DNA from: Caprella mutica
Lineage: Eukaryota; Arthropoda; Malacostraca; Amphipoda; Caprellidae
Direction: 5' to 3'
DNA length: 64,000 nucleotides
NCBI GenBank assembly: GCA_947561585.1
Contig: CANNZV010000343.1
Coordinates: 339,181 to 403,180 of the forward strand
Shown one piece after another: positions 1 to 12,219 of this stretch (its first letter is position 1; every line of letters starts with the position of its first letter). Below the pieces are notes generated by a model. That model worked only from the letters and a program-made list of their open reading frames with translations. It was not told the origin of the DNA and searched no databases. The translations under genes and the position numbers were made by a program.

Positions 1-812
1 CTTTATTTGACAGTTTGACGATCGTATTCCTACCTTTTCATTATACAAGGAAAACCTTTTATAAAGTATAAATTTCGGCGGGGAGCAGTCCTTGTTGGGA
101 ATACTCCTGGCGGGGAATAGTCCTGGCGGGGACTTAACAATGAAATACAGTTATTATTTATTACTAATTCGAAACAAAGACGATTAGGTGCAGCTAATCG
201 AAGAGATATCACTTCATTATTAACTGACTTTCGACAATATTTATGTAATTAAAAATTGCTCATATAATCAACGTTTGAATAGTCAATTGCTTAATTTAAA
301 AAAAGAAAAAAAATCAACCAGATAAGAGCTACCGAAAAGGGAAAAATTAATAAAAAGAAGTGGCACGAATACCAGAGGTCATGCTAAATGTTTGGGAACA
401 GTTTCCATAGCCCTAGTTGCTAAAACCTAACAACCCTAACCTAGTCACAAGAACATCTCGTCAGAGCCCAATGAAGCTATTGACTGACAAAAAACGAAAA
501 TTGTAGTACCCGAAATTGGTGCTGTTCAGTAATTTTTTAGTATTTGAACATGAATTTGGAATTATATATAAATAATTTGAGGACTCATGTGGAAATATTC
601 TTACCTACAACGCCTTGAAATGACCATAAATTTTCTATTCAACTCTTGACAGATCTATCAATAAGTGAGCTCTAGTTCTACAACATGTGATTCAATATTA
701 TATAAAAAAAAACCTTCGACATTAATCTCGTTGAATGTAGAAAGAGAAAATATTACACACTATGAAAGGTTTTGAAAGACATATTCATTCACACAATGTT
801 TAATGAATCTTT
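1..812. other. Non-coding 3' flank of RING gene copy 1
   Basis: No gene is seen here. The stretch is AT-rich, contains the short G-rich repeat at 78-138, and matches 7027-7871 of unit 2. It lies downstream of the minus-strand RING gene and may include its 3' UTR. Confidence 0.6.
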
Positions 813-2628
813 TTAAAGTTCCTTTCCCTTGGACAAATACTGCTGGGAGTTTTGGCAGATTTCCTCTATTTTGTGACTTTGTAGAAACTCACGCACAGGA
901 TTGCGGCAAACTGGACAGCGACGTCTGGAAAAGATAGAAGAAATGAGGCAAAAGAACAACAATAATATAGGAAATGTAAAAGCATTGATATCAACAGCAT
1001 AAAGTAAACTTCATTTAACGACAAGTATATCCTTTATGAGTGTTATATAGAAAAAGAGAGAAAATATGCAATTGTAGATTGTGACATCTAACTTACGTTT
1101 TATTTCCATCGCCGATAGTTTCCATGCATGAAGAGCAGAGAGAGTGTTTACAAATTAAAACACAGGAATCATCTTTTTTCTGCTCGCTGAGACAAACCGG
1201 ACATTTATCTTGGTTGTAGAAATGGACTCCCTCATCACTTGCCACATGAGAAGCAAAAATATCTATCCATTCAGATCTTCTTAATATAGAAACACTCTCT
1301 AGATCTCTAATAGGTTTCACGTCAATGAATGAAAAACTAGGAAGCTTATTTATCACAACCATGAAATTATGCAACCAGTCTTCCTCATCTATTCCAAGGA
1401 ACGAAGTAATTCTAGTAGTCACCAACTTGATCTTGGCGGGCATTCCTTCAATAATATTTTTAACTGACGGACTTTCTAGCAATTCATCCAAAGTTTTGGA
1501 GAGGATGGCAGAGGTTCTCAGGGAGATTGCATCATTGATTTCTATGAACCGGATAGAATTGAGAATATTGCCAAATTCTAACAAATTTTCGCGAAGTAAC
1601 TCTTCCTGTTCTGGATGACCTTTTGGAATCATTTTCAAACAATTCAGTACTAAAGTCGTGAATTTAAAAACTTTCCTTATCTTTTTACGTTTGATCAACT
1701 TTTTCAGTTTTTTAGTTTTTGATCTAAGTTTCCAAAAATGTTTGACAAACTGTTTTACGATCTTGCGGAACTTCCTAATATTTGCAGTTAATATCCAGAG
1801 TGGAACAGCATCCATATCATAATGTGTTTTCATGTATGAAGCTCTATGCTGAATTTTTTCTTGTAGATATTTATATTGAACACTAGTAGAAATAGAGTAT
1901 TCTAAGACATCTATAATATCATCAACAATTTTCACATCAAAAAGAGATTCCTTGAAATATGGATCATTACTCAGTAGATATTTCCCGTCAGGGGGAAATT
2001 TCACTTCATTCGAGTGTTTCACCAGCTCAGTTCTCATAGTTTTCAAGTTATTATTCTTGATAATGCTAATATCATCCATTAGAGTATGTTTGAGGTTAGT
2101 ACAACCTGCCAATAGCATTTTTACTGCCAAATTTGTGTTTTCATTCTTCCAGGGAGAAGCTTCACGCCACATATCCTTGAAATCACAGATTTTCGTGAGA
2201 TTCTTTTCAAGTTTGCCAACTGAATTCTCATCACATAACTGATAATATTGTAGAATAGAAGTATTCATCACAAGCATTAGATTATAAGTACTCATTATAG
2301 TCCCAACTTCAATAGAGGTTTCGGGAACTACCTCTGTGGCTACTCGATCAAGAGCACAGGATATAATAATATGTAGGAAATGAATGGTTATAGCATGTGA
2401 ACCATTTTTGCGATGAGTAGAATGATAAAATTTTACGTAATCATTGACATGAAGAAATAATACCACCATATCATCTAAACTTTTGTTGTTAGTCATAGCA
2501 TTGAACCAGATTACCGGGTGAAATTTTCCTATGATGCCATTGCAACCCAAGGAAGTAGGCTTTTGCTGATACTTTTCTTGTATGCGACTGTAGTCGTACG
2601 CAGTGGTCTCTTCGAAATAGAAGTCCAT
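813..2628 (-). CDS. RING-finger (C3HC4) protein, putative E3 ubiquitin ligase, copy 1
   Basis: Two exons on the minus strand: 1097-2628 (1532 nt) and 813-924 (112 nt). The donor (AAAC|GTAAGT) and acceptor (TTTTCCAG) are canonical, and the join gives 547 residues plus TAA. The only recognisable domain is a C-terminal RING: Cys476, Cys479, Cys493, His495, Cys498, Cys501, Cys514 and Cys517, spacing C-x2-C-x13-C-x-H-x2-C-x2-C-x12-C-x2-C. The intron splits the RING just before its last Cys pair. About 30 residues follow. The first about 470 residues are helical-looking with a Lys/Arg-rich stretch near 300-325, and match no family I know. RING proteins of this type usually bind an E2 and promote ubiquitin transfer; that role is inference. 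A TATATAAG sequence lies about 25-35 bp upstream of the ATG on the coding strand. The copy at 7872-9689 is about 97% identical. Confidence 0.85.
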
Positions 2629-3622
2629 GTTGCTGTTCTGCAGAACCTCCTTATATATGAGAACTTCTTCAAATATACAGCACCACTAGTTAAAATCGGA
2701 CTCTTTTTCTCCAATGCTGATATCCGATTCTGGAATAAAAAAGGGCATTCATATAAGAAAAGCATAATGTGACGCAAATAAAGAATATGCTCTATGACAA
2801 TAATTTCAGAAAGTGGATACTATAAATAGGGGAACGTCATTCAGAAAATGGGTGTTACCAAATGTCAATTAGAAATTTCAAGAGGTTCAATAAATTCATT
2901 CCTATCTTTAATGTCTATTTTTCGAGTACTATAAAAACCCAGTATACTGCAACGTACGATAAATGCAATTAATTGAAATCGATTCAGGGTTGTACAAAAT
3001 CTATCTTTTTAAATTCAATTACCCATTCTGGTTTTTCATTCCGTAAAACTTGGGTTTTTTTATTTAAACTCGTCTATTTCTAAAGTTTTTCAAATACTAT
3101 AATGTGTCCATTTATGATTTTCCCTATATGCATAAATTGGTATACGGGTGTCTGCATTAACATATAAGTGATATATATATATAATATAAATTTATACAAC
3201 ATCGTAATCTATAATACAACTAACGATTAGACAAACTTAACAACAATAAAATTACACATACTGTGGTTGTTTGCTAGAAATATTAGCAAAATGAAACAAG
3301 TAATTACCTAAATATTCAACTATAAAGCAGCTTTAAATTATACTTTTTTGTTCCCTGTTTATCTTTTGTGTTCAAATTTTACAGAAATAATAGCAAAAGT
3401 TGACATGTATTAATAAGTTTTAATTAGAAAAAAAAATAGCCTATCATTTTTAATAACCATCTGATTTCAAGCCTGAGAATTGTTATAGGTCCTCTCCACT
3501 CTAAATTTTTAAAATCTGTTATTGCTTTAAATTTGTAGAGCTAAAGTTATATAACATATAACAGTAAGGAGAATTTAAATCGATAAAGTATTCTGTTCAC
3601 AATTAATTATATAAGAAATATT
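2629..3622. other. Non-coding region upstream of RING copy 1
   Basis: AT-rich sequence between the RING start codon and the satellite-bearing transposon. It should hold the RING promoter (TATATAAG-like sequence near 2653-2662, minus strand). It is almost identical to 9690-10560 in unit 2. I see no other gene. Confidence 0.55.
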
Positions 3623-5454
3623 GGATCTTTCCCAGAATATTTATTTCTATATTTTCATTAAATATGTATCATAGATACCAAGTTAATATAATGAAAATTA
3701 CATCATTAAGATTTATTAATGATAACCAATAAGATAATGATAACCAATAAGATAATGATAACCAATAAGATAATGATAACCAATATAATAATGAAAACCT
3801 ATAAGATAATGATAACTAATAAGATAATGATAACCTATAAGATAATGATAACCAATAAGATCATGATAACCTATAAGATAATGATAACAAATAAGATAAT
3901 GATAACCAATATAATAATGATAACCAATAAGATCATGATAACCAATAAGATAATGATAACCTATAAGATAATGATAACCAATAAGATCATGATAATCAAT
4001 AAGATAATGATAACCTATAAGATAATGATAACCAATAAGATCATGATAACCAATAAGATCATGATAATCAATAAGATAAAGATAATCAATAAGATCATGA
4101 TAACCAATAAGATAATGATAACCTATAAGATAATGATAACCTATAAGATAATGATAACCAATAAGATAATGATAACCAATAAGATAATGATAACCTATAT
4201 GATAATGATAACCAATAAGATCATGATAACCAATATGATAATGATAATCAATAAGATCATGATAACCAATAAGATAATGATAACCTATAAGATAATGATA
4301 ACCTATAAGATAATGATAACCAATAAGATAATGATAACCTATAAAATGATGATAACCTATAAGATAATGATAACCAATAAGATAATGATAACCTATAAGA
4401 TAATGATAACCAATAAGATCATGATAACCTATAAGATCATGATAACCAATAAGATAATGATAACCTATAAGATAATGATAACCTATAAGATAATGATAAC
4501 CAATAAGATAATGATAACCTATAAGATAATGATAACCAATAAGATCATGATAATCAATAAGATCATGATAACCAATAAGATAATGATAACCTATAAGATA
4601 ATGATAACCAATAAGATCATGATAACCAATATGATAATGATAATCAATTAGATCATGATAACCAATAAGATAATGATAACCAATTAGATAATGATAACCA
4701 ATAAGGTAATGATAACCAATAAGATAATGATAACCAATAAGATCATGATAACCAATATGATAATGATAACCTATAAGATAATGATAACCTATAAGATAAT
4801 GATAACCAATAAGATAATGATAACCTATAAGATAATGATAACCAATAAGATCATGATAATCAATAAGATCATGATAACCAATAAGATAATGATAACCTAT
4901 AAGATAATGATAACCAATAAGATAATGATAACCAAAAAGATAATGATAACCAATAAGATCATGATAACCAATATGATAATGATAATCAATTAGATCATGA
5001 TAACCAATAAGATAATGATAACCAATTAGATAATGATAACCAATAAGGTAATGATAACCAATAAGATAATGATAACCAATAAGATCATGATAACCAATAT
5101 GATAATGATAATCAATAAGATCATGATAACCAATAAGATAATGATAAACTATAAGATAATGATAACCAATAAGATAATGATAACCAATAAGATCATGATA
5201 ACCAATATGATAATGATAACCAATAAGATAATGATAACCAATAAGATAATGATAACCTATAAGATAATGATAACCAATATAATAATGAAAACCAATATAG
5301 TCACAATAATCAATATGATAATGATAACCGATACGTATTACAAATACATGTAATTCCTATTAAATATGCATGTGCCTCAAATAAATTAATAAATAATGAT
5401 ATTAAATATAAATATATTAATAAATATTTTGCGCCGCTATTCTGGGACAGACCC
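3623..5454. mobile_element. Non-autonomous DNA transposon with 8-bp TSD carrying an 18-bp minisatellite (copy in unit 1)
   Basis: The terminal inverted repeats begin GGATCTTTCCCAGAAT on the left and are the reverse complement of GCGCCGCTATTCTGGGACAG plus ACCC on the right. The element is flanked on both sides by the 8-bp direct repeat GAAATATT (3615-3622 and 5455-5462). Nearly all the interior is an 18-bp tandem array. There is no transposase frame. An 8-bp target duplication is typical of hAT (also P and some Merlin) elements; assignment to a superfamily is inference. The left terminus has lost the GCGGCG segment that the unit 2 copy retains. Confidence 0.75.
3719..5334. repeat. 18-bp minisatellite (ATGATAACCAATAAGATA type), about 90 copies
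   Basis: The tandem unit ATGATAACCAATAAGATA has common variants CCTATAAG, AGATC and CCAATATG. The 18-bp period keeps frames open, producing apparent proteins made only of a six-residue repeat; these are not genes. The array is internal to the transposon-like element at 3623-5454. Confidence 0.95.
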
Positions 5455-7026
5455 GAAATATTCACATTTCGCTTTTTTTTTTCATTCTGAGATTCATAAG
5501 AAGATAAAGGCCTCATAGTTGAGTAGGTATGTTCGTCCATACCTATTCAAAAGCAGTGTTTTAAAATGAACAGTTCTCTAGATGAGAAAAATGTTATGAT
5601 ATATGAAAACTATTAGTAAGAAATACTTAATTAGGTACTTGGATTCTTTATATGAATCCATTATCTTGGAATCAGCTTTGTTATTGTTTTGAATTTGTCG
5701 GATCTAGTTAGCCTATCGCACATGCGGGCTTTTTCTTTGCTTGAAATTCAGATGGGTAGTAGAAAATATAAGTTAAATTCGACACTATATTTATTAATGA
5801 ATGAAAAGTTGAAACTGTCGATAACTTGGAACTCACCCTAGCGAACCTATAAAATATATATATAATTGATATTAATTCAGTATTCTTTTCCATAACACTT
5901 TCTAAGCAAATATGGTTATATTACATCTCTTCAAACAATTTACCAATAGCTAGACGTGTTTGAGCGGCCATGTTTTTTTAACTGGTAATGATCAGGTAAA
6001 ACTATTATTGGGTTTGTACGGGATTTATTGAATACTGTATATTGTATATTGAATTCAAAATATATTAACATTTTATAAGCTATTATGCATTGAAATGGAA
6101 CTTTGTAGCATTGAATTAATTAGTTATTCAAATAAACACGTGACGATACAGTGGCGCCAAAGGTGTCTAACGGTGAGTTATAAACTACATTGAGATGAGA
6201 AAAACATTCATATAACAGGAAATATTCATGTTTCAAATGAATAAATTTTCATGTGTATAAAATCAATATATTCTATTAATTTGATGCAAACAACGACAGT
6301 TATTAATGCTTTCTTTTGCCACGTAATTAATTCAAAAATCTACTTTGTCCTGACTGAACTTCCAGTCTTACCTTCAATCTCCTGTTAGAACCTTCCGAAG
6401 CGAAGACACGAACACCAATGAATGAGAATGGCCAAACTCAGCTGACTTTCATACCAGACCAGAGTGTTTATCAGGCCTGATCATCATGGTTCATCATCCA
6501 TAGATCAGATAATATAATATTGTTACAATAAATGTATTAACAAATATTAAATTAAAAATTCGCAATAAATGTCTTTCAATTAAAATTATTTTGAAGTTCT
6601 TCAATATAATCTAATTTCTATCGAAATTATTTGATCAATTTTAAAAACCACGTGTGATGTTAGGTCTATAAGCTGAATCTAAATCCAGACAAAGATTGAG
6701 ATAACAATCTTTGGTATCTCAATCATAATTGATATTATCAATTATATCAATATTTTATGTTATGTTTGGTGTGTTAAAAACTAATACAATTGAAATAAGA
6801 AAAATGGTGATGTTTTTAATTTTGAAGTGTCATTTGGGATAAATCGGACACTTCTGTTGAGGTTGGTTCGGACAGTGCCCGAACATTCCATCTGTATCCG
6901 ATTCAGTCCACCATTACAATTTATTGAAGTAATTCTTATTAAAAAGGACATTCTGAACTTGAAGTTAATTATTTTAATTGAAATAGCATTCGTTTATAAG
7001 ATTAGTTGCTACTTTTACTATTAGTG
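5455..7026. other. Non-coding spacer, right part of unit 1
   Basis: AT-rich spacer between the satellite element and the start of unit 2, colinear with 12220-13825. No coding potential above background; short frames (for example at 6827-7024) are also present in unit 2 but have low-complexity AT-rich composition and no recognisable features. Confidence 0.6.
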
Positions 7027-7871
7027 TCTTTATTTTACAGTTTGACGATCGTATTCATGCCTTTTCATTATAAAAGGAAAACCTTTCATAAAGTATAAAG
7101 TCCGGCGGGGATCAGTCCTTGTTGGGAATACTCCTGGCGGGGAATAGTCCTGGCGGGGAATACTCCTGGCGGGGAATAGTCCTGGCGGGGACTTAACAAT
7201 GAAATACAGTTATTATTTATTACTAATTCGAAATAAACACGATTAGATGCAGCTAATCGAAGAGATATCTCTTCATTATTAACTGACTTTCGACAATATT
7301 TATGTAATTAAAAATTGCTCATATAATCAACGTTTGAATAGTCAATTGCCTAATGTAAAAAAAGAAGAAAAATCAAACAGATAAGAGCTACCGAAAAGGG
7401 AAAAATTAATAAAAAGAAGTGGCACGAATACCAGAGGTCATGCTAAATGTGTCGGTAACAGTTTCCATAGCCAGAGTTGCTAAAACCTAACAACCCTAAC
7501 CTAGTCCCGAGAACATCTCGTCAGAGCCCAATGAAGCTTTTGACTGACAAAAAACGAAAATTGTAGTACCCGAAATTGGTGCTGTTCAGTAATTTTTTAG
7601 TATTTGAACATGAATTTGGAATTATATATAAATAATTTGAGGACTCTTGTGGAAATATTCTTACCTACAACGCCTTGAAATGACCATAAATTTTCTATTC
7701 AACTCTTGACAGATCTATCAATAAGTGAGCTCTAGTTCTACAACATGTAATTAAATATTATATAAAAAATACCTTCGATATTAATCTCGATGAATGTAGA
7801 AAGAGAAAATATTACACACTATGAAAGGTTTTGAAAGTCATATTCATTCACACAATGTTTAATGAATCTTT

Positions 7872-9689
7872 TTAAAGTTCCTTTCCCTTGGACAAATACT
7901 GCTGGGAGTTTTGGCAGATTTCCTCTATTTTGTGACTTTGTAGAAACTCACGCACAGGATTGCGGCAAACTGGACAGCGACGTCTGGAAAAGATAGAAGA
8001 AATGAGGCAAAAGAAAAAAAATAATATAGGATATGTAAAAGCATTGATATCAACAGCAAAAAGTAAACTTCATTTAACGACAAGTATATCCTCTTTGAGT
8101 GTTATATAGAAAAAAAAAGAGAAAATATGCAATTGTGGAATGTGACATCTAACTTACGTTTTATTTCCATCGCCGATAGTTTCCATGCATGAAGAGCAGA
8201 GAGAGTGTTTACAAATTAAAACACAGGAATCATCTTTTTTCTGCTCGCTGAGACAAACCGGACATTTATCTTGGTTGTAGAAATGGACTCCCTCATCACT
8301 TGCCACATGAGAAGCAAAAATATCTATCCATTCAGATCTTCTTAATATAGAAACACTCTCTAGATCGCTAATAGGCTTCACGTCAATGAATGAAAAACTA
8401 GGAAGCTCATTTATTACAACCATGAAATTATGCAAAAACTGTTCCTCATCCATTCCAAGTAACGAAGTAATTCTCGTAGTCACCAACTTGATCTTGGCGG
8501 GCATTCCTTCAATAATATTTTTAACTGACGGACTTTCTAGCAATTCATCCAAAGTTTTGGAGAGGATAGCAGAGGTTCTCAGAGAGATTGCAGTACTGAT
8601 TTCTATGTACCGGATAGAATTGAGAATATTGCCAAATTCTAACAAATTTTCGCGAAGTAACTCTTCCTGTTCTGGATGACCTTTTGGAAGCATTTTCAAA
8701 CAATTCAGTACTAAAGTCGTGAATTTAAAAACTTTCCTTATCTTTTTACGTTTAATAAACTTTTTCAGTTTTCTAGTTTTTGATCTAAGTTTCCAAAAAA
8801 GTTTGACAAACTGTTTTACGATCTTGCGGAACTTCCTAATATTTGCAGTTAATATCCAGAGTGGAACAGAATCCATATCCACATGTGTTTTCATGTATGA
8901 AGCTCTATGCTGAATTTTTTCTTGTAGATATTTATATTGGACACTAGTAGAAATAGAATATTCTAAGACATCTATAATATCATCAACAATTTTCACATCA
9001 AAAAGAGATTCCTTGAAATATGGATCATTACTCAGTAGATTTTTTCCGTCAGGGGGAAATTTCACTTCATTCGAGTGTTTTACCAGCTCAGTTCTCATAG
9101 CTTTCAAGTTATTATTCTTGATAATGCTAATATCATCCATTAGAGTATGTTTGAGGTTAGTACAACCTGCCAATAGCATTTTTACTGCCAAATTTGTGTT
9201 TTCATTCTTCCAGGGAGAAGCTTCACGCCACATATCCTTGAAATCACAGATTTTCGTGAGATTCTTTTCAAGTTTGTCAACTGAATTCTCATCACATAAC
9301 TGATAATATTGTAGAATAGAAGTATTCATCACAAGCATTAGATTATAAGTACTCATTATAGTCCCCACTTCAATAGAGGTTTCGGGAACTACCTCTGTGG
9401 CTACTCGATCAAGAGCACAAGATATAATAATATGTAGGAAATGAATGGTTATAGCATGTGAACCATTTTTGCGATGAGTAGAATAATGAAATTTTACGTA
9501 ATCATTGACATGAAGAAATAATACCACCATATCATCTAAACTTTTGTTGTTAGTCATAGCATTGAACCAGATTACCGGGTGAAATTTTCCTATGATGCCA
9601 CTGCAACACAAGGAAGTAGGCTTTTGCTGATACTTTTCTTGTATGCGACTGTAGTCGTACGCAGTGGTCTCTTCGAAATAGAAGTCCAT
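7872..9689 (-). CDS. RING-finger (C3HC4) protein, putative E3 ubiquitin ligase, copy 2
   Basis: Same two-exon structure as copy 1: 8158-9689 and 7872-7983, minus strand, 547 residues. By eye the two copies differ at about 39 positions in exon 1, giving about 22 amino-acid replacements (for example G28C, N30S, and a cluster at FLGIDEEDW/LLGMDEEQF). Exon 2 and the last about 200 nt of exon 1, that is the whole RING, are identical between copies. All eight zinc ligands and both splice sites are intact, so neither copy looks like a pseudogene. The long N-terminal part is unrecognised. Function as an E3 ligase is inferred only from the RING. Confidence 0.85.
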
Positions 9690-10576
9690 GTTGCTGTTCT
9701 GCAGAACCTCCTTATATATAAGAACTTCTTCAAATATACAGCAACTTTAGTTAAAATCGAACTCTTTTTCTTCAATGCTGATATCCGATTCTGGAATAAA
9801 AAAGGGCATTCATATAAGAAAAGCATAATGTGACGCAAATAAAGAATATGCTCTATGACAATAATTTCAGAAAGTGGATACTATAAATAGGGGAACGTCA
9901 TTCAGAAAATGGGTGTTACCAAATGTCAATTAGAAATGTCAAGAGGTTCAATAAATTCATTACTATCTTTAATGTCTATTTTTCGAGTACTATAAGTACC
10001 CAGTATACTGCAACGTACGATAAATGCAATTAATTGAAATCGATTCAGGGTTGTACAAAATCTATTTTTTTAAATTGTATTACCCATTCCGGTTTTTCAT
10101 TGCGTAAAACTTGGGTTTTTTGATTTAAAACTCGTCTATTTCTAAAGTTTTTTAAATACTATAATGTGTCCATTTATGATTTTCCCTATATGCATAAATT
10201 GGTATACGGGTGTCTGCATTAACATATAAATGATATATATATGATATAAATTTATACAACATCGTAATCTATATAATACAACTAACGATTAGACAAACTT
10301 AATAATAATAAAATTACACATACTGTGGTTGTTTGCTAGAAATATTAGCAAAATGAAACAAGTAATTACCTAAATATTCAACTAAAAAGCAGCTTTAAAT
10401 TATACTTTTTTGTTCTCTGTTCATCTTTTCTGTTCAAATTTTACAGAAATAATAGCAAAAGCTGACATGTATTAAAAAGTTTTAATTGGAAAAAAATAGC
10501 CTACCATTTTTATTAACCATCTGATTTCAAGCCTCAGAATTGTTAGAGGTCCTCTCCACTCTAAATTTTTAAAAAT
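9690..10576. other. Non-coding region upstream of RING copy 2
   Basis: Counterpart of 2629-3545 in unit 1. It is AT-rich with the same TATATAAG-like sequence near the RING start codon (about 9713-9723). Nothing else recognised. Confidence 0.55.
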
Positions 10577-11506
10577 CATAATCTTTCATTGCCCATCATA
10601 ATCTCTCATTGCCCACCATAACCTCTCATTGCCCATCATAATCCAACATAATCCTATGGTGGGAAATGAAAGATTATGGTAGGCGATGAAAGATCATGGT
10701 GGGCAATGAAAAATTATGGTGGGCAATGAAATATTATGGTGGGCAATAAAAGATTATGATGGGCAATGAAAGATTATGGTGGGCAATGAAAGATTATGGT
10801 GGGCAATGAAAGATTTGGTGGACAATGAAAGATTATGGTGGGGCAATGAAAGATTATGGTGGGCAATGAAAGATTATGGTGGGCAATGAAAGATTATGGT
10901 GGGCAATGAAAGATTATGGTGGGCAATGAAAGATTATGGTTGGCAATGAAAGATCATGGTGGGCAATGAAAAATTATGGTGGGCAATGAAATATTATGGT
11001 GGGCAATAAAAGATTATGATGGGCAATGAAAGATTATGGTGGGCAATGAAAGATTATGGTGGGCAATGAAAGATATGGTGGACAATGAAAGATTATGATG
11101 GGCAATGAAAGATTATGGTGGGCAATGAAAGATTATGGTGGGCAATGAAAGATTATGGTGGGCAATGAAAGATTATGGTGGACAATGAAAGATTATGGTG
11201 GGCAATGAAAGATTATGGTGGGCAATGAAAAATTATGGTGGGCACTGAAAGATTATGGTGGGCAATGAAAGATTAGGGTGGACAGTGAAAGATTATGGTG
11301 GGCAATGAGAGATTAAAGTGGGCAATGAAAGATTAGGGTGGACAATGAAAGATTATTGTGGGCAATGAAAGATTATGGTGGGCAATGAAAGATTATGGTG
11401 GGCAATGAAAGATTATTGTGCACAAAGAATAATTATGGTGAGCAATGAAAAATAAGGGTGGACAATGAAAGATTATGGTGGGCAATTAAAAATTATGGTG
11501 GGCCAA
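10577..11506. repeat. 20-bp minisatellite (GGGCAATGAAAGATTATGGT type) with inverted head, about 45 copies
   Basis: Tandem repeats of about 20 bp fill this interval. The first three or four units (10577-10640) are in the opposite orientation (AATCTTTCATTGCCCACCAT type), so the left end can fold back on the array. It is absent from the corresponding place in unit 1 (about 3505), so it was gained or lost after the duplication. Confidence 0.95.
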
Positions 11507-11725
11507 TCATAACTCTCATAAATTATACAAATATTTTTTTTATATTTTAAATTTTAAAATCGTGACATTTTTAACGCAACCAACCAACAGACAAAGACAA
11601 AAAATGTGAGGTATCGGAATGATAAAATATTCAATTTCACTTGGATCAAATATTATTTCACATGGATCAACTAGAACTGTAAATGGTATAGTATTCTGTT
11701 CACAATTAATTATATAAGAAATATT

Positions 11726-12219
11726 GGGTCTTTCCCAGAATAGCGGCGCAAAATTTATTACTATATTTACATTAAATATGTATCATAGATACCAAGTTAA
11801 TAAAATGAAATGATAATTACATCATTAAGATTTTTTAATGATAACCAATAAGATCATGATAACCAATAAGATAATGATAACCAATAAGATAATGATAACC
11901 AATAAGATCATGATAACCATTAAGATAATGATAACCAATAAGATCATGATAACAATTAAGATAATAAAAACCAATATAATAATGAAAACCAATTGATAAT
12001 GAAAACCAATTTGATAATGATAACCTATAAGATAATGATAACCTATAAGATAATGATAACCAATATAGTCATAATAATCAATTTGACAATGATAACCGAT
12101 ACGTATTACAAATACAGGTAATTCCTATTAAATATGCGCCTCAAATAAATTAATAAATAATGATATTAAATATAAATATATTTAATAAATATTTTACGCC
12201 GCTATTCTGGGACATACCC
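11726..12219. mobile_element. Non-autonomous DNA transposon with 8-bp TSD (copy in unit 2, short satellite)
   Basis: Terminal inverted repeats GGGTCTTTCCCAGAATAGCG and its near-exact complement end this 494-bp element. The 8-bp direct repeat GAAATATT lies on both sides (11718-11725 and 12220-12227). The inside has only about 14 copies of the 18-bp GATAACC repeat (11838-12095) compared with about 90 in unit 1. No coding frame. Confidence 0.8.
11838..12095. repeat. 18-bp minisatellite, short allele in unit 2
   Basis: The same ATGATAACCAATAAGATA-type repeat as at 3719-5334, but only about 0.26 kb long and more degenerate. Confidence 0.9.

Larger units (their letters stand above)
1..7026. repeat. 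Tandem segmental duplication, unit 1 (about 7.03 kb)
   Basis: The sequence around position 10-60 recurs at about 7037-7090 and again at 13836-13900, giving periods of 7027 and 6799 bp from the shared GACGATCG landmark (17, 7044, 13843). Almost the whole unit is alignable with unit 2 by eye, including the RING gene, its flanks and small repeats. Unit 1 has the longer 18-bp satellite (about 1.6 kb) and lacks the 20-bp satellite of unit 2. A short G-rich repeat (TCCTGGCGGGGAATA-type) at 78-138 has fewer copies than in unit 2 (7103-7192). The array may continue to the left of the window. Confidence 0.93.

Noticed and set aside
813..2628. Assignment of the RING genes to the RMND5/Rmd5 family
   Set aside because: The RING is a standard C3HC4 with a full ligand set and no CTLH/LisH sequence is visible upstream; similarity is only generic.
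3719..5353. Long open frames with six-residue repeats in the 18-bp array
   Set aside because: The frame is open only because the period is divisible by three; peptides are pure tandem repeats without a start context or other domain.
6150..6165. TGGCGCC resembling a tRNA primer-binding site (also at 12946)
   Set aside because: No long terminal repeats, gag/pol frame or polypurine tract surround it, so an LTR retrotransposon is not supported.
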